Below are positions 39,401-48,184 of a stretch of 64,000 nucleotides of DNA, piece after piece. Under the pieces are notes generated by a model. It saw only the letters and a list, made by a program, of their open reading frames with translations, ran no database searches and was not told where the DNA came from. Origin of the DNA: Protula sp. h YS-2021 (taxonomy: Eukaryota; Annelida; Polychaeta; Sabellida; Serpulidae); assembly GCA_949752745.1 (NCBI GenBank), contig OX457026.1:27342116-27406115 (forward strand). Direction: 5' to 3'. Each line of letters starts with the position of its first letter. Position 1 is the stretch's first letter. Made by a program: the position numbers and the translations under genes.

Positions 39401-42400
39401 TACCGTGATGACACCATGGTAATCGAGACGCACGTATCTGTCATTAAAACGTGCAGTGTTTGCCGCGCATGCGCTACTCTCCATCCAGCCAAGCCCGCGG
39501 AAAGCAATCAGCGTGGGGAAACCCGTCACGTTATGTTGTGCACATAGCTCCGGGTCACTCGTGCAATTCGCCAAATACAGTGAACCCCCATCTGAAAATA
39601 ATTTATTCTTCACAAATATGCCATATGTCCTTAATTCTGGTTAAGATTACTTTTGTAAAGTAGTTCCAACAAGGAAACTATTTACAGAATAAAGTTGTTA
39701 ATTTAAATATTAAATAACATATCTCATTTGCAAGAACATTTGAATATTTATATCTTCAAAACAATGCAGTGGAAAAATGCGTCATACTTCAGATAATTCT
39801 TCTATTAAACCAGGAACATCAAGCACAAAGGCGGGTCGGCAACTTATTTTCAGATAATAAAATAACACACAAACCAACAAATTTTACAGCTTTGTGAAGA
39901 TCTTCAAAGACAGCCATGTTTCTCCGACAACTTCCGCAATCAGCGATTACGAAAACAACCTGAAAATGATATTTGACCTTTGTTTTCGATATTTCACACC
40001 ATAATCAAGCAGTCTGAGTGTGTTACTTGGACATTATTTATTTGGCTATTACATTTCTTACGTATCTTTACAAGCAACAAAAGAAAGATACACATCCCAC
40101 AGATTTCAAAAGAGTGACAGTAAGCAATAAAGTGACCAATAAAAAAGACTTTCGGTTAATAAAATGAAAGACTCGAGTCTCACCAGTGCCACCTTTGTCA
40201 CTTCCCCTCTCCACTTTTCTCCAGGATAAAACGGATGTAGGGGAGCATGTGATTTTTCAATCACGCCATTCCACGTTCCTTCCGTCACCACGGGAATGGA
40301 TCCTTCAAATCTTAACTGTGCATCCAGAGATTCGGCAGCATACTGAAATACATACAACATACATCGCACAACACCGCCTAAGTACAAGTGCTGTAAGATT
40401 TCTTAACGGTCTGAGGAGAGAAAGGTGTGACATCCTTCATTATTAGTGGGAGTTTCCGAAAAGAAGCTCCCTCCATTTAGAAGACCCGGGGCTTCTATTT
40501 AGTTTTAAAATGGCCACAATAAAAAATCGTTTTCGAATAAAAGCCCCCTCAATTCGACCGCTTTTCTTGAGTACCCCTGAGTATTTTACTCTTACTACTG
40601 ATACGGCTAATTCATTTACCTGCGTAAGGCAAACCCCCTACTTGAGCCTCCTTCACAAAGCAACCCCGTACCGGTTCCTTTACTCCACAGTATTACTCGA
40701 CCCGTAGCCTGCAGTTTTCCTTGGTAGGTACACGGTGTCGCGAATAAGACGTTCAAAAGTTTTGGAATTATATTTTTTCTCAACCGCCAAGTTTCTAGAC
40801 ATGATATGTCTTTAAATAGGGTGGGATTTTTTGCTACTGGCAAAGTGTGGTGTAAAAACTTGATTTTGTTTCTCTTGAGCAACAAAAAAATCGAAATGCG
40901 GAAATAATAACTGAAGCCCCGGGAGTTATATTTGGAAAAAATTTCCGAAGAGAAGAGCCGGGGATTCTATTTGGTTTCAATATGAGAGTCCCAAAATGTT
41001 GGGTTTCCCTTTAGAAGCTCAAGGCTTCTTTCTGGAAATTTCCAGTACTGAAGGGTCCACAAGTCATACACAGAGGACAGTAATCAACAACTGCTGCAAA
41101 GTCCCGAAATTGGAAGGGCGCGAGGGGGTGAGGGGGTGTGGGGGTGGGGGGAACAAGTATCACTTAAAAACTCAAGAAGCCTATGGCTCAACTAGTTACC
41201 CTTTCATGCCACGTTCCAAATAGATTCATGTATTTCTTCTTCTTGTATATTTTCTTCTTTCGTGTATAAACAAACGGGTCGTTGTCAGTGGAGTTAGAGG
41301 AGAAGGGCGTACATATCGATCCACGCGGCCCCTCATCCAGCACAGATATCTGGAAACAAACGGATCGTTGTCAGTGGCGTTAGAGGAGAAGGGCGTACAT
41401 ATCGATCCATGCGGCCCCTCATCCAGCACAGATATCTGGAAACAAACAGCCACTCAGTCCAGCAACCTATCACGCAATCAAACAACAAATTAGTCTGTCA
41501 AACAACCAGTCAATCAATGGACCCGTGACTTTCAATAAATAGTCATCTTGTTTCTTTTATTTTTATTTATATATTTGTGAATGTCACTTTTCATTTATAT
41601 TCAGTTCCCTTAAAATCCTCTCTTAAATTTTGTGGGAATAAAAGTATGAGCGATTTTCATGAAAATTTTGTGAATTTGTGTGTCATAAAGTTCCCAAAAA
41701 TTATGAAAAACAACCAACTTGCAGTTTTTACAGTTTTAATCAAAGCAGACACTACTATCAAAATGCTCTTAATGAAAAATTTTAAGGAATAACTCAATTT
41801 TAAGGAATGACTAAATTTTAAGGAATGACCAAACAGAGCTCTTTCTGAATTATTATCAAGACGTAAATTTGACCATTTATGTGAGTTTAATTTTTTTATT
41901 TTGGCTACAATCATTTAAATTTAATGCTGCTGTATGTGTAAATAATTGTTTTTCAAATCTCTTAAACTGTTTTCCAATGACCACGATCTAAAAAAATCAC
42001 AAGATTTATTTTCTTATCGAAATGATCGTATGTTTGTAACCCACGTTATTGTTATATAATTACACAATTGTGTAATTACTGGAAGTCAATTGCAATGAGC
42101 AGGTTTTCTTTTCCAAATGTAATAAGTAATTGCAGTTTTAAAAAATCACAATGTAATTTAGGTAAAAGCCCCCCCCCCCCCCCCCCCTCCTACCCCACGT
42201 CCTGCAATTGAAAATTCCTGTTAAATAGTAGATTTCATGGCTATAGAGACTGAGTAAACCCGGAGCAGGTTATTTAGCTAGAAAAGATCGCCAACTGGAA
42301 GAAAAGTAGTCGCTTGTGTTAACACTCCACTGCAAAAACCATTTCAGGGAAACGGTCAAATTTTAGAGCCTTAAAACCTGGCAATTTGCAAAGTGGCTGA

Positions 42401-45400
42401 AAATTTCTGGACAGTCTATAAAGTGGTTGACTGAACCAGCCAGGATTGACAGTTTGCCTGTAACATATATATATTACCGCGGATCTGTGAAATCAGCGAA
42501 TGATACACATCCGCTGAAATTTTCGGCCAGTTCACAGGTCCGCTAAGTCAATATATATGGCGATTCTGTTGCGAGGCAAATCTTAAGCCAAAGTTCTTCA
42601 ATTCAGTACCAATAACTGACTCAGTGGTTTGGCGTACAGAAAAGGGAAGACTGCTTTTGGTGTTTTGAACCTTTCAGGCTTAATACAATGCTCTGAATTT
42701 AATAACTTTGCGTTTTTTTTGCAAGAGTTGCTATATTTGCAATTTCCATGACTAACAGCACAATGAAACAAAAGGCAGAGCAAAAAGGTAGAGTAAAACA
42801 AACCTGATTTGTGTCAAATTTACCCCAAGGTTCGTAAAAGACTTGTTCTCCCGATCTGGTTTTCAGTGACACCTCAAGACCTTCCAAGCTTTCAAACACT
42901 GTTAATGGTGTTGGTCTTTCTGTTATCACAAGCTGCTCAACTCCAATCACTAAAACAAATTATATTTGATGCAGACAATTAAAATACCTACTCAAGCAGC
43001 CACACTTGTTTTCTCAGGCAAGAAAATGTAAGAAATCCAAACTACAATAGTTTTAAATAAACACTTCTGCAAATGGAACGAAAAATGACCAACACATATC
43101 TATCGTACGTCAATGGGTACAAAATTTCATTAACATTTTCCTTTCAAGAAATACGTACTAGCAATTGTGGAGAGGCTTTTATTCAACCATAAAAATTAGA
43201 ACAGGTGTTTTAGTGGGACCGAACCTGTTGTTTTCTTCCACTTTGACCTAAATAGTACAGTAAAAGGCAGCGTAGTCTTAGTTACAGAAGGAACATTTTC
43301 TAACAGCACTTCTTTTGTATCCGAGTTCACGTCGATGATCCCGAACCGCATGTGAACACCCAGCTCCTGCACAGAAGTATTAAGTTCTTATAGTTAGTAC
43401 CTTACAGTGAGTACCTTATATTTAGTACCTTAAGTAAAATCCTTTTGTCTCTTTAGCCATGAACTGAAAATGGAAAGAGAAATACTACTGGTCAATAATT
43501 TTGAAACAAAAAAAAAAAAAGAAAAAGAAAAAGAAAAATAGATAATGAACTGAATGCAATGAGCAGACAAGTTTTCTTAATCCTGTGAGTTCTGACCACT
43601 GTCGTTGTAACGTTTATAGAGCGTCATCAGATGGTCTTCCCATATTGATCAAAACTCGCGACTTAGCCAAAAATGTGATTCGGCCATGATACGAATTTTT
43701 ATCCATTTTTGCTACCGTACAAAATAGGTTGCCAAAACCTAAAAAAAATAAAAACTGCCAGCATGTCCTTTCAGTTATAACACTGGATATACCGACACAG
43801 CTTATAACGACATAATTACCTGGATTCATACTGTTGAAAACTATCGGTTATCCCTTTTATCGGTTATAATGACATTTTTTCTTATTTTCTCGGTCGCTGA
43901 TCCTGTTATAATGAGGCTCTGCTGTACTGAGAGTGTTTTTTAAATTCGAACTCAAAAGCTGAATGTTTCAACCGATGCTTCGATACTGTTTTTTAAAGCT
44001 TAATCATGGGAAACGCGTTGTGCTGTACTAGAGTATTTTTCAAATACTGAGAGTATTTTTTTAAAGCTTAATCATGGGAAACTAGAGCTTTGTCTAAATC
44101 GAGAATGCATTCATATGATTTCAAGAAGCTGTGACCTGTATAACAGCATATATTTTATTCTGAAAGCAATCACCGATCACATCAAACTGTTATTTGAACA
44201 AATGTAAATTATCCAAATGTAATGGCGGTTTAACGGACTCTTTTCATTGGCTGCAGTAGATCACGTGATCTACATTACCTGAAGCTCATACACGGCTCTA
44301 CTGAAAGCTGTGACGTAATGCAGTGACTTGTTGGATGACGTATGCAGTAGCACCAACATAGGCACGTAGAGCTTCGACTTCGTCATCAGCACCTCTTCAA
44401 AATTATCCTGTTCATGAAAATAAAACGACACTAACGCGACACTGAAGTCCTCATGAAACAGACGTGGATTTCATAAATATAAGTTCCAAATTTCAAGAAA
44501 ACAGTGTTCATTTATTAAAGGCTGTTCGCTAAATAAAGATGTTCCTTATGGGATATTTTACTGTATTATATATTAAAACTTATACACGTTATATACTGTA
44601 TTCTGTGTAAAAAAACTTATTTAATACATCTAAACTTTTCGAAATTACATTCCGCTGTCTTTTTATACATAATTCAAGATTTGATAGTGGCAATAGATAA
44701 AACTACCTGCTGACCCTAACCTGAGAAATGTGTTGAGCGGGAGAGAAGAAAACCTGGAGATACAGCTCTATTCTTTCCTGTCTGACCTCATAAGACTGCA
44801 GAATGCCTTGTACTACCGGCTTAGATTTTGTTCTTTTTGTATTCTCAATGAATACAATGCTTGGAAAAACTATAAAATCGAAACGACATTCACTCATTAC
44901 CGAACACAACGCACCACATACTTAATGTTCTAATGAATTATATATTCACAGAATGTTTTTTTTTTTTTTTTTCAATTTTCAAGTAAGTTTTGAAGAAAAA
45001 TTTTCCACTTTGAGTGGAAGCTCGAAAATTACTTTCAGAAAAACCTAACCAGGAAATTCATCAGTCAAGATTCTTAAATTTGATTTTGTGAATAAAAAAA
45101 TCCACACATAAAAATCTCATATATAAAAAGGTAAAAAAATTATTCAAAAAGAACAGAAATACCGCCGAAAATGAGATCCGCATAAATACTGGCACACAAT
45201 AAAACATGCAATGGGCTAACATGCAATTATACAGTTAAACCTGAGTGTTCAATACATAGATATGCACTAAGCACAGCACGACCAGAGTCCCTTGACGTTC
45301 TCCCAATACCTGCCTGATATCTTATATTCCGCAGCTAACACTTTAGCCTGCGTGTCTTTTGGATGAACCACAACAATGGACAGGTGGCGCCACCTGTCGC

Positions 45401-47360
45401 GTACGTCATACAGCATTTCCTCCACTTCGTGATGCCTCTGCTCACTGAGAAAGGCAAGCAATGTGAGTGGGCTCTGAGCTGTGATCTCTCTCACCAGTTC
45501 TTGTGTGGCCTCAGCGAACTGATCGGCTCGAGTTTCATCCTGTTTTGAAAAATATATCCTCCTGGTATCTACTTTTTACCATTTTCAAATTTTTGTTTAT
45601 GCTCTTCTATAAAAGAAATCTTTTTTTTTTTTTTTTTTGCATGCGGATATAAAATAATACAGCTGAAGTCATTTACATGCGCGCTAAATTAGAAGAAATA
45701 CGTACTAATTTCGCAAACCACTGGTGAAGATTTTCTTTCGATGCACCGCCACGATAGTCATAAGATGTGTGTGAACCGAGGTAACAGCGTAGCCGTGGAG
45801 TCCTCTTTGGAAGGTCAATACGGCGGCTTGAAGACTACGAAAGGCAGAGTGCAATCACTAATCTTGCTGCTCTGTTCATGTTGGTGTACTGCTAACGCAT
45901 CAACGAAAATACGTGCGATGCAGAGAACCGACTTCTTTTTAATATCGCAGTACTCTCTGACGTATGAGCGAAGGCCGCCAACCATCACAACGCTTTTTTT
46001 TCGTTCAGTGCAGGAGTAGTACACATGTAACACAAAATCTAGTGTACACGTTAATGTCGCGTGGGGTGATCGAGTAAGGATTAAATAGTATCATTATTTT
46101 ATTTTATTATTACTATTTTTTTTTCACATTTTGAACATTTGTCGGGAGAAGGGTGTATAAAATGCTACATTCTTAACTGTTGCGATACACAGATACAATG
46201 TCGGTTAAAATTGCAACATCCAACATTAAGCTCGAGGATAAAGACAAACGCAGAAATGCATAGGCGACTGTTTATTTTTCACTACGAATGCAAAAGTTAA
46301 ATTTTCCATCAATACTTCAGTATTTTAGTGATATTTTTGCTGAAGAAAATATATTTTTTTCTCTTTAGTGTAAAATTTGTTTTCTCTTTACAATTAAGGA
46401 CTACATATTTAATGTATTTTGAATTTCTTACTCAAAACACAAATCTCCAAAGGATTTCATAAAATTTCCAGTCCACAGACTCCCTGTTATGAATTTATGT
46501 GTCGCTAACCGTTACAGACTAGCATATTGGGTATACATATTTTATATAATATATCATGTACGTACATATGTTACAGGGAATCTGTGAAATTAGGGATTTC
46601 ATGAAATCGCTAGTGGATTCGTGTAATAACTTACTCAATCAATTTCGATGTTTTTATTGAGAATTTTCATGTTTGCAATGTAGTATTTTACCGAAAATAA
46701 TAGTAGATTTTGAATTAATGTACTCAAAGCACTCGATTGCCAAAATATCATTCATGAGATACTTCAGTACCTGAATTTAGCGATATTTTTGATCCTATGT
46801 AACTTATGTCACATTTCACGTCAAATTCTGTTATTTTGGATGGTAATGTTATAAATTCCAATTCCTTTCGATGTGAAAAGGGATACACAGTTTTGAAGAA
46901 CCTTCCTGAATGGATAATTTTTCAGAATAGTTTTATAATTAATAGGAGCTTATTCATTACACGAATTCCCTAGGGATTTCATGAAATCCCTAATTACACA
47001 GATTCCCTGCAACATATATAATAGCTAAAGACTTTTGCCAAGAAAATCATCAAGCAAGGAACAAACTTTTTTCGTTTTGAAAATAAAAACCTGATACCCG
47101 AATTTCTCTTTTTTTTCTCAGCACACACAAAGGTCTAGGACATTCTTTTTTTTTTTTTTTTTTTGAAGATTTCTTCTACAAAACTGAGCCGCCACTTCAC
47201 GCATTGTTTGCATTTTAAACTTTCCCACTAACATTCAAAAGATTTCTATGGAATACCTTATCTACAGGAAAACTGCCAATCTGCCAAGCGGAAAAGTCAA
47301 ATGAGGAATCTTTATCCAGCCAAAGGTCCGACAACATTTTTTCTAATTTATATCCAATAC
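22952..47360 (-). CDS. TXNDC16: TXNDC16/ERp90-like multi-thioredoxin-fold protein, 19 exons, 5' end incomplete
   Basis: Nineteen minus-strand exons with GT-AG borders give 2609 nt in a single frame: 47257-47360, 45706-45834, 45310-45539, 44707-44892, 44279-44408, 43225-43366, 42804-42949, 41200-41349, 40184-40342, 39875-39959, 39404-39591, 37241-37327, 36868-37083, 36416-36534, 35910-36044, 35396-35477, 34786-34906, 28913-28978, 22952-23085. Splice phases agree at all 18 junctions. The product (868 residues seen) has repeated thioredoxin-fold pieces: FPSIVFIEN, NVTGFPTLIAF (cis-Pro loops), a CGSC active-site-type motif, and LPILMAFVYAD. The family folds in the ER lumen; TXNDC16/ERp90 is about 825 residues in human and shares the NVTxFP loop. 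The signal peptide and first exons are not established. The C-terminus PVSPMQPFK has no KDEL-type signal. A TXNDC11-like or lineage-specific relative is possible; the gene itself is well supported, its name less so. Confidence 0.65.
23090..24350. other. Intron 18 sequence, no further feature
   Basis: Part of the last intron if exons 18 and 19 belong together. Holds a G-rich run (23650-23685). No exon recognised. Confidence 0.4.
24352..24465. repeat. 36-bp minisatellite, three copies
   Basis: The unit is 'cactggaaagtggtgtacac' plus 'gtggtatccgcgtggg'. The third copy is more diverged. A 230-codon plus-strand frame (24372-25064) starts inside it and runs into AT-rich sequence; it has no recognisable domain. 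Confidence 0.8.
24470..28736. other. Intron 18 sequence, no further feature
   Basis: AT-rich, with C runs at 25298 and G runs near 26280. Around 27790-27860 the text resembles other dispersed repeats ('aaaacaatccgatcagaaat'). No exon was supported on either strand. Confidence 0.35.
28913..28978 (-). CDS. TXNDC16-like exon 18
   Basis: The acceptor 'caatacgcag' precedes TG CTT CCA; the phase 1 start pairs with exon 17 (G|TG, Val). It encodes VLPGGVADESVDSLRDALIY plus FK, a thioredoxin-fold tail, and ends at the donor AAAG|gtaggc in phase 1. The frame also stays open through the donor to a TAG at 28737, giving a possible read-through end. Confidence 0.75.
28979..34785. other. Intron 17 with microsatellites and homopolymers
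   Basis: Contains a C run (29499), a CT microsatellite (30366-30452), a TTA run (31200-31227), a G run (31279), an A run (31387-31410) and a C run (33153). Long Leu/Ser frames over the CT run are artefacts. No exon was recognised. Confidence 0.5.
30366..30452. repeat. (CT)n microsatellite
   Basis: About 40 CT dinucleotides with a few TTTCT and TTCG interruptions. Confidence 0.95.
34786..34906 (-). CDS. TXNDC16-like exon 17
   Basis: Phase 0 to 1, acceptor 'gctgtaaacag', donor TACG|gtacgt. Encodes MLLRVAYEFYTELAVVSVDV, then EEYAYWSGLFVPKNYGVLVY. This is the helix-beta-(cis-loop)-beta part of a thioredoxin fold. Confidence 0.8.
35396..35477 (-). CDS. TXNDC16-like exon 16
   Basis: Phase 2 to 0, acceptor 'ttttttttccag', donor CAGAAG|gtattc. 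Encodes LLFYENLPILMAFVYADNVT then ENAPFQK, a first-strand segment of a thioredoxin fold without a CxxC. Confidence 0.78.
35655..35838. repeat. 27-bp minisatellite, ~7 copies, intronic
   Basis: The unit is 'tactgagacagcagccccta' plus 'ctgtaag'. It lies in intron 15, 70 bp from the donor of exon 15. Reverse-strand frames read Val/Ser/Leu repeats only because of the period. Confidence 0.9.
35910..36044 (-). CDS. TXNDC16-like exon 15
   Basis: Phase 2 to 2, acceptor 'ctgtgttgcag', donor AAACAG|gttcct. Encodes YYVPSKVHCEDDHSLCTGVV, then QEFALDHGRLPISHMTIDLF. Two cysteines six residues apart (C-EDDHSL-C) could pair. The phases join it cleanly to exons 14 and 16. Confidence 0.78.
36416..36534 (-). 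CDS. TXNDC16-like exon 14
   Basis: Phase 0 to 2, acceptor 'ttgcctag', donor CACAG|gtattg. Encodes ISLHRRDGVWSTVMKLGRSL then KQTLEEESATNMYKFHKPH. Charged and helical in look. Confidence 0.75.
36868..37083 (-). CDS. TXNDC16-like exon 13
   Basis: 216 nt, phase 0 to 0, acceptor 'gttttctag', donor ACTACG|gtaagt (strong). Includes HLVATLMPKTSSYLPRVP, YPYECFRLACEQLYGQVPCY and NEDQDMVVTT. Confidence 0.8.
37241..37327 (-). CDS. TXNDC16-like exon 12
   Basis: 87 nt, phase 0 to 0, acceptor 'cttgcttaag', donor GAAATG|gtaatt. Encodes EKSVMEWFAKAAGSAVTN then SRFSHLHLEEM, the last helix of a thioredoxin domain and a linker. Confidence 0.75.
37553..38999. mobile_element. 1447-bp inverted-repeat element with 9-bp target duplication
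   Basis: Both ends carry inverted sets of the word 'ccaactcatccca'. Left: 'ggtcaactcatcccaatgcc' and four or five more copies to 37690. Right: the mirror image from 38915 to 38995, ending 'gggatgagttaacc'. The element is flanked on both sides by 'aaatggtag' (37544-37552 and 39000-39008), a 9-bp target duplication inside a local repeat. It lies in intron 11 of the thioredoxin-fold gene. There is no transposase; the interior holds a nested 413-bp element. Confidence 0.78.
37971..38383. mobile_element. 413-bp MITE nested in the 37553 element
   Basis: Ends 'ggttcatagcga' and 'tcgctatgaacc' are perfect 12-bp inverted repeats. The flanks share 'tactcc' (37963-37968 and 38387-38392). The interior repeats 'aattccaggattttccagg' six or more times. 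Confidence 0.7.
39404..39591 (-). CDS. TXNDC16-like exon 11
   Basis: Phase 1 to 0, acceptor 'taaattattttcag', donor ATCACG|gtaaat. Encodes GGSLYLANCTSDPELCAQHN, then VTGFPTLIAFRGLGWMESSA, and ends RLDYHGVIT. This is the second half of a thioredoxin fold with the cis-Pro loop in GFPTLIAF; NVTxFP is what links the gene to TXNDC16. Confidence 0.85.
39875..39959 (-). CDS. TXNDC16-like exon 10, with CGSC motif
   Basis: Phase 0 to 1, acceptor 'cattttcag', donor GTTG|gtttgt. Encodes VVFVIADCGSCRRNMAVFED then LHKAVKFV. DCGSCR is in the thioredoxin active-site position (after the first strand, before the first long helix), so this domain could be redox active. Confidence 0.83.
40184..40342 (-). CDS. 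TXNDC16-like exon 9
   Basis: 159 nt, phase 0 to 0, acceptor 'gtatttcag', donor GCACTG|gtgaga. Encodes YAAESLDAQLRFEGSIPVVT, EGTWNGVIEKSHAPLHPF and KWRGEVTKVAL, leading into the CGSC domain. Confidence 0.8.
40440..41100. repeat. Possible degenerate inverted element in intron 8
   Basis: Words around 'gtttccgaaaagaagctccc' and 'gacccggggcttctatttag' (40452-40502) recur in altered form at 40910-40990 ('agccccgggagttatatttg', 'ccgaagagaagagccggggattc'). The pattern suggests an old inverted-word element; the ends are unclear. Confidence 0.35.
41200..41349 (-). CDS. TXNDC16-like exon 8 with duplicated 5' part
   Basis: 150 nt, phase 0 to 0 when the inner acceptor (41350-41351, 'gtttgtttccag') is used; donor GAAAGG|gtaact. 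Encodes ISVLDEGPRGSICTPFSSNS, TDNDPFVYTRKKKIYKKKKY and MNLFGTWHER. The first 86 bp, with the acceptor, are tandemly duplicated just upstream (41354-41439). Using the outer acceptor at 41435 puts the second copy out of frame and reaches a stop at 41226. Confidence 0.75.
41268..41439. repeat. 86-bp tandem duplication of exon start and acceptor
   Basis: Copies 41268-41353 and 41354-41439 differ at about three positions, two of which change an amino acid (His/Arg, Ala/Ser). Each copy carries 'gttgtcagtgg', 'ggcgtacatatcgatcca' and 'cacagatatctggaaacaaac'. Confidence 0.92.
42804..42949 (-). CDS. TXNDC16-like exon 7
   Basis: Phase 1 to 0, acceptor 'aatttgttttag', donor AATCAG|gtttgt. Encodes VIGVEQLVITERPTPLTVFE, SLEGLEVSLKTRSGEQVFYE and PWGKFDTNQ. 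Confidence 0.8.
43225..43366 (-). CDS. TXNDC16-like exon 6
   Basis: Phase 0 to 1, acceptor 'cttctgtgcag', donor AACAG|gttcgg. Encodes ELGVHMRFGIIDVNSDTKEV, LLENVPSVTKTTLPFTVLFR and SKWKKTT. RFGIIDVN then LPFTVLF is the central strand and cis-Pro region of a thioredoxin fold. Confidence 0.82.
43766..43930 (-). mobile_element. pogo/Tigger-like transposon end, remnant
   Basis: On the minus strand it reads 'cagtacagcagagcctcatt' then 'ataacaggatcagcgaccga', followed by 'attataaccgataaaaggga'. This resembles pogo/Tigger ends (CAGT-GA-CCTC-TTATAAC). It sits in intron 5; the other end is not clear. Confidence 0.45.
44279..44408 (-). CDS. TXNDC16-like exon 5
   Basis: Phase 2 to 0, acceptor 'catgaacag', donor CTTCAG|gtaatg. 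Encodes IIFEEVLMTKSKLYVPMLVL, LHTSSNKSLHYVTAFSRAVY and ELQ. KLYVPMLVLLHTSS is a first strand of a thioredoxin fold with no CxxC. Confidence 0.8.
44707..44892 (-). CDS. TXNDC16-like exon 4
   Basis: Donor AGCAG|gtagtt (phase 2) is fixed by exon 5. The start is ambiguous: acceptor 'ggtaatgag' at 44893-44894 keeps phase with exon 3, whereas the stronger-looking 'gattttatag' at 44870-44871 would leave FPSIVFIENTK but in a phase that does not match exon 3. Encodes FPSIVFIENTKRTKSKPVVQ, GILQSYEVRQERIELYLQVF and FSPAQHISQVRVS. Confidence 0.65.
45310..45539 (-). CDS. TXNDC16-like exon 3
   Basis: 230 nt, phase 0 to 2, acceptor 'ttcaaaacag', donor GGCAG|gtattg. Encodes DETRADQFAEATQELVREIT, AQSPLTLLAFLSEQRHHEVE, EMLYDVRDRWRHLSIVVVHP and KDTQAKVLAAEYKISG. 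PLTLLAFLSEQ then HLSIVVV is a clear thioredoxin-fold alternation. Confidence 0.83.
45706..45834 (-). CDS. TXNDC16-like exon 2 (5' border uncertain)
   Basis: With acceptor 'ctgcctttcgtag' and donor TTA|gtacgt this is 129 nt, phase 0 to 0, encoding SSSRRIDLPKRTPRLRCYLG, SHTSYDYRGGASKENLHQWF and AKL. The minus-strand frame just upstream (45818-46033) also reads like thioredoxin fold (VLCIARIFVDAL, CTLPFVVFKPP) but is one base out of register, so the true exon may be longer with a frameshift. Confidence 0.65.
46571..47012. mobile_element. 442-bp MITE with 57-bp inverted repeats
   Basis: Left end 'ttacagggaatctgtgaaat' to 46627, right end mirrored from 46956 to 47012 ('acacagattccctgcaa'), with only a few mismatches. 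The flanks are AT-rich ('acatatg', 'catatata'). The end sequence is akin to that of the 60205 element, suggesting one family. Confidence 0.8.
47257..47360 (-). CDS. TXNDC16-like exon 1 of those found
   Basis: Phase 1 to 0, acceptor 'cactgtttcag', donor GATAAG|gtattc. Encodes IGYKLEKMLSDLWLDKDSSF then DFSAWQIGSFPVDK. A 32-nt candidate upstream microexon at 47760-47791 (IFDFHDNRFI, donor ATCG|gtaagc) would join in phase (G|GT, Gly), but its acceptor is weak. Confidence 0.7.
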
Positions 47361-47399
47361 CTGAAACAGTGTTTAACAGAATACTTTTATCCACTTAAA

Positions 47400-48180
47400 G
47401 TAAGAACTACGATATGGAAATAAACCTTTTAATTAATGGCTGAAAATATTACCAAAAATATAAGTTCCCAATACAAGAAATAAAAAACTTATTTAAGGGA
47501 AGTTCCACCGTGTAAGCTGATAGAAATGGGTGGGGGCGTGCGTTGCTAACTGTCAGTACTGTTAAAAGTTAGCATAATCTCTACTATGCTTTTATTTGTC
47601 CTTATCCATTCAGTTCATTGAAATTTTAAAATTAAATAATAAAAATAATAAAATGTATGCTGAACTGAATGAGTTGCTTTGACCATCGCATTCTTTAAAA
47701 TAATAATTTCCAAGCAAACAGGAAAGTGAATTTTAGTAGGGTATTCGAGAATAGCTTACCGATAAATCGATTGTCGTGGAAATCGAAAATTCTTCACTTT
47801 TTTTCAAAATAAAGGGTGAAATATAGTTCGACAATGTAAATTTTTATCTTTTTGGAAACACCACTTTTGTATATGCCGGGAAAAACACTTTAACTTTTTT
47901 GTTCGAGGTCCCGCGGAACCCCAGCCTCTGATATCAGGGCCTCCAAAGTGATGTCGATGAGTCCCAAATTTTCGGGCTTTTACAAAACTAGATGCTGTCA
48001 GAGAGCAGCAATATCCCCCGTGAAACCCTAAATATTACCCCTATGCAATATCTAAGCTAATGGATTACCATTGACAGGAAACTGGACACCCTTCCTTGAA
48101 CGACAAATCAACAATACTACAAACTGTCTTTGAACAGATATAACCCGAATCTATTTTTTATTAATCTAATGCAATCTAAT
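47400..48180. other. Unassigned stretch, possible intron
   Basis: Apart from the 32-nt microexon candidate at 47760-47791, no exon or repeat is supported here. Confidence 0.35.
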
Positions 48181-48184
48181 CTAA

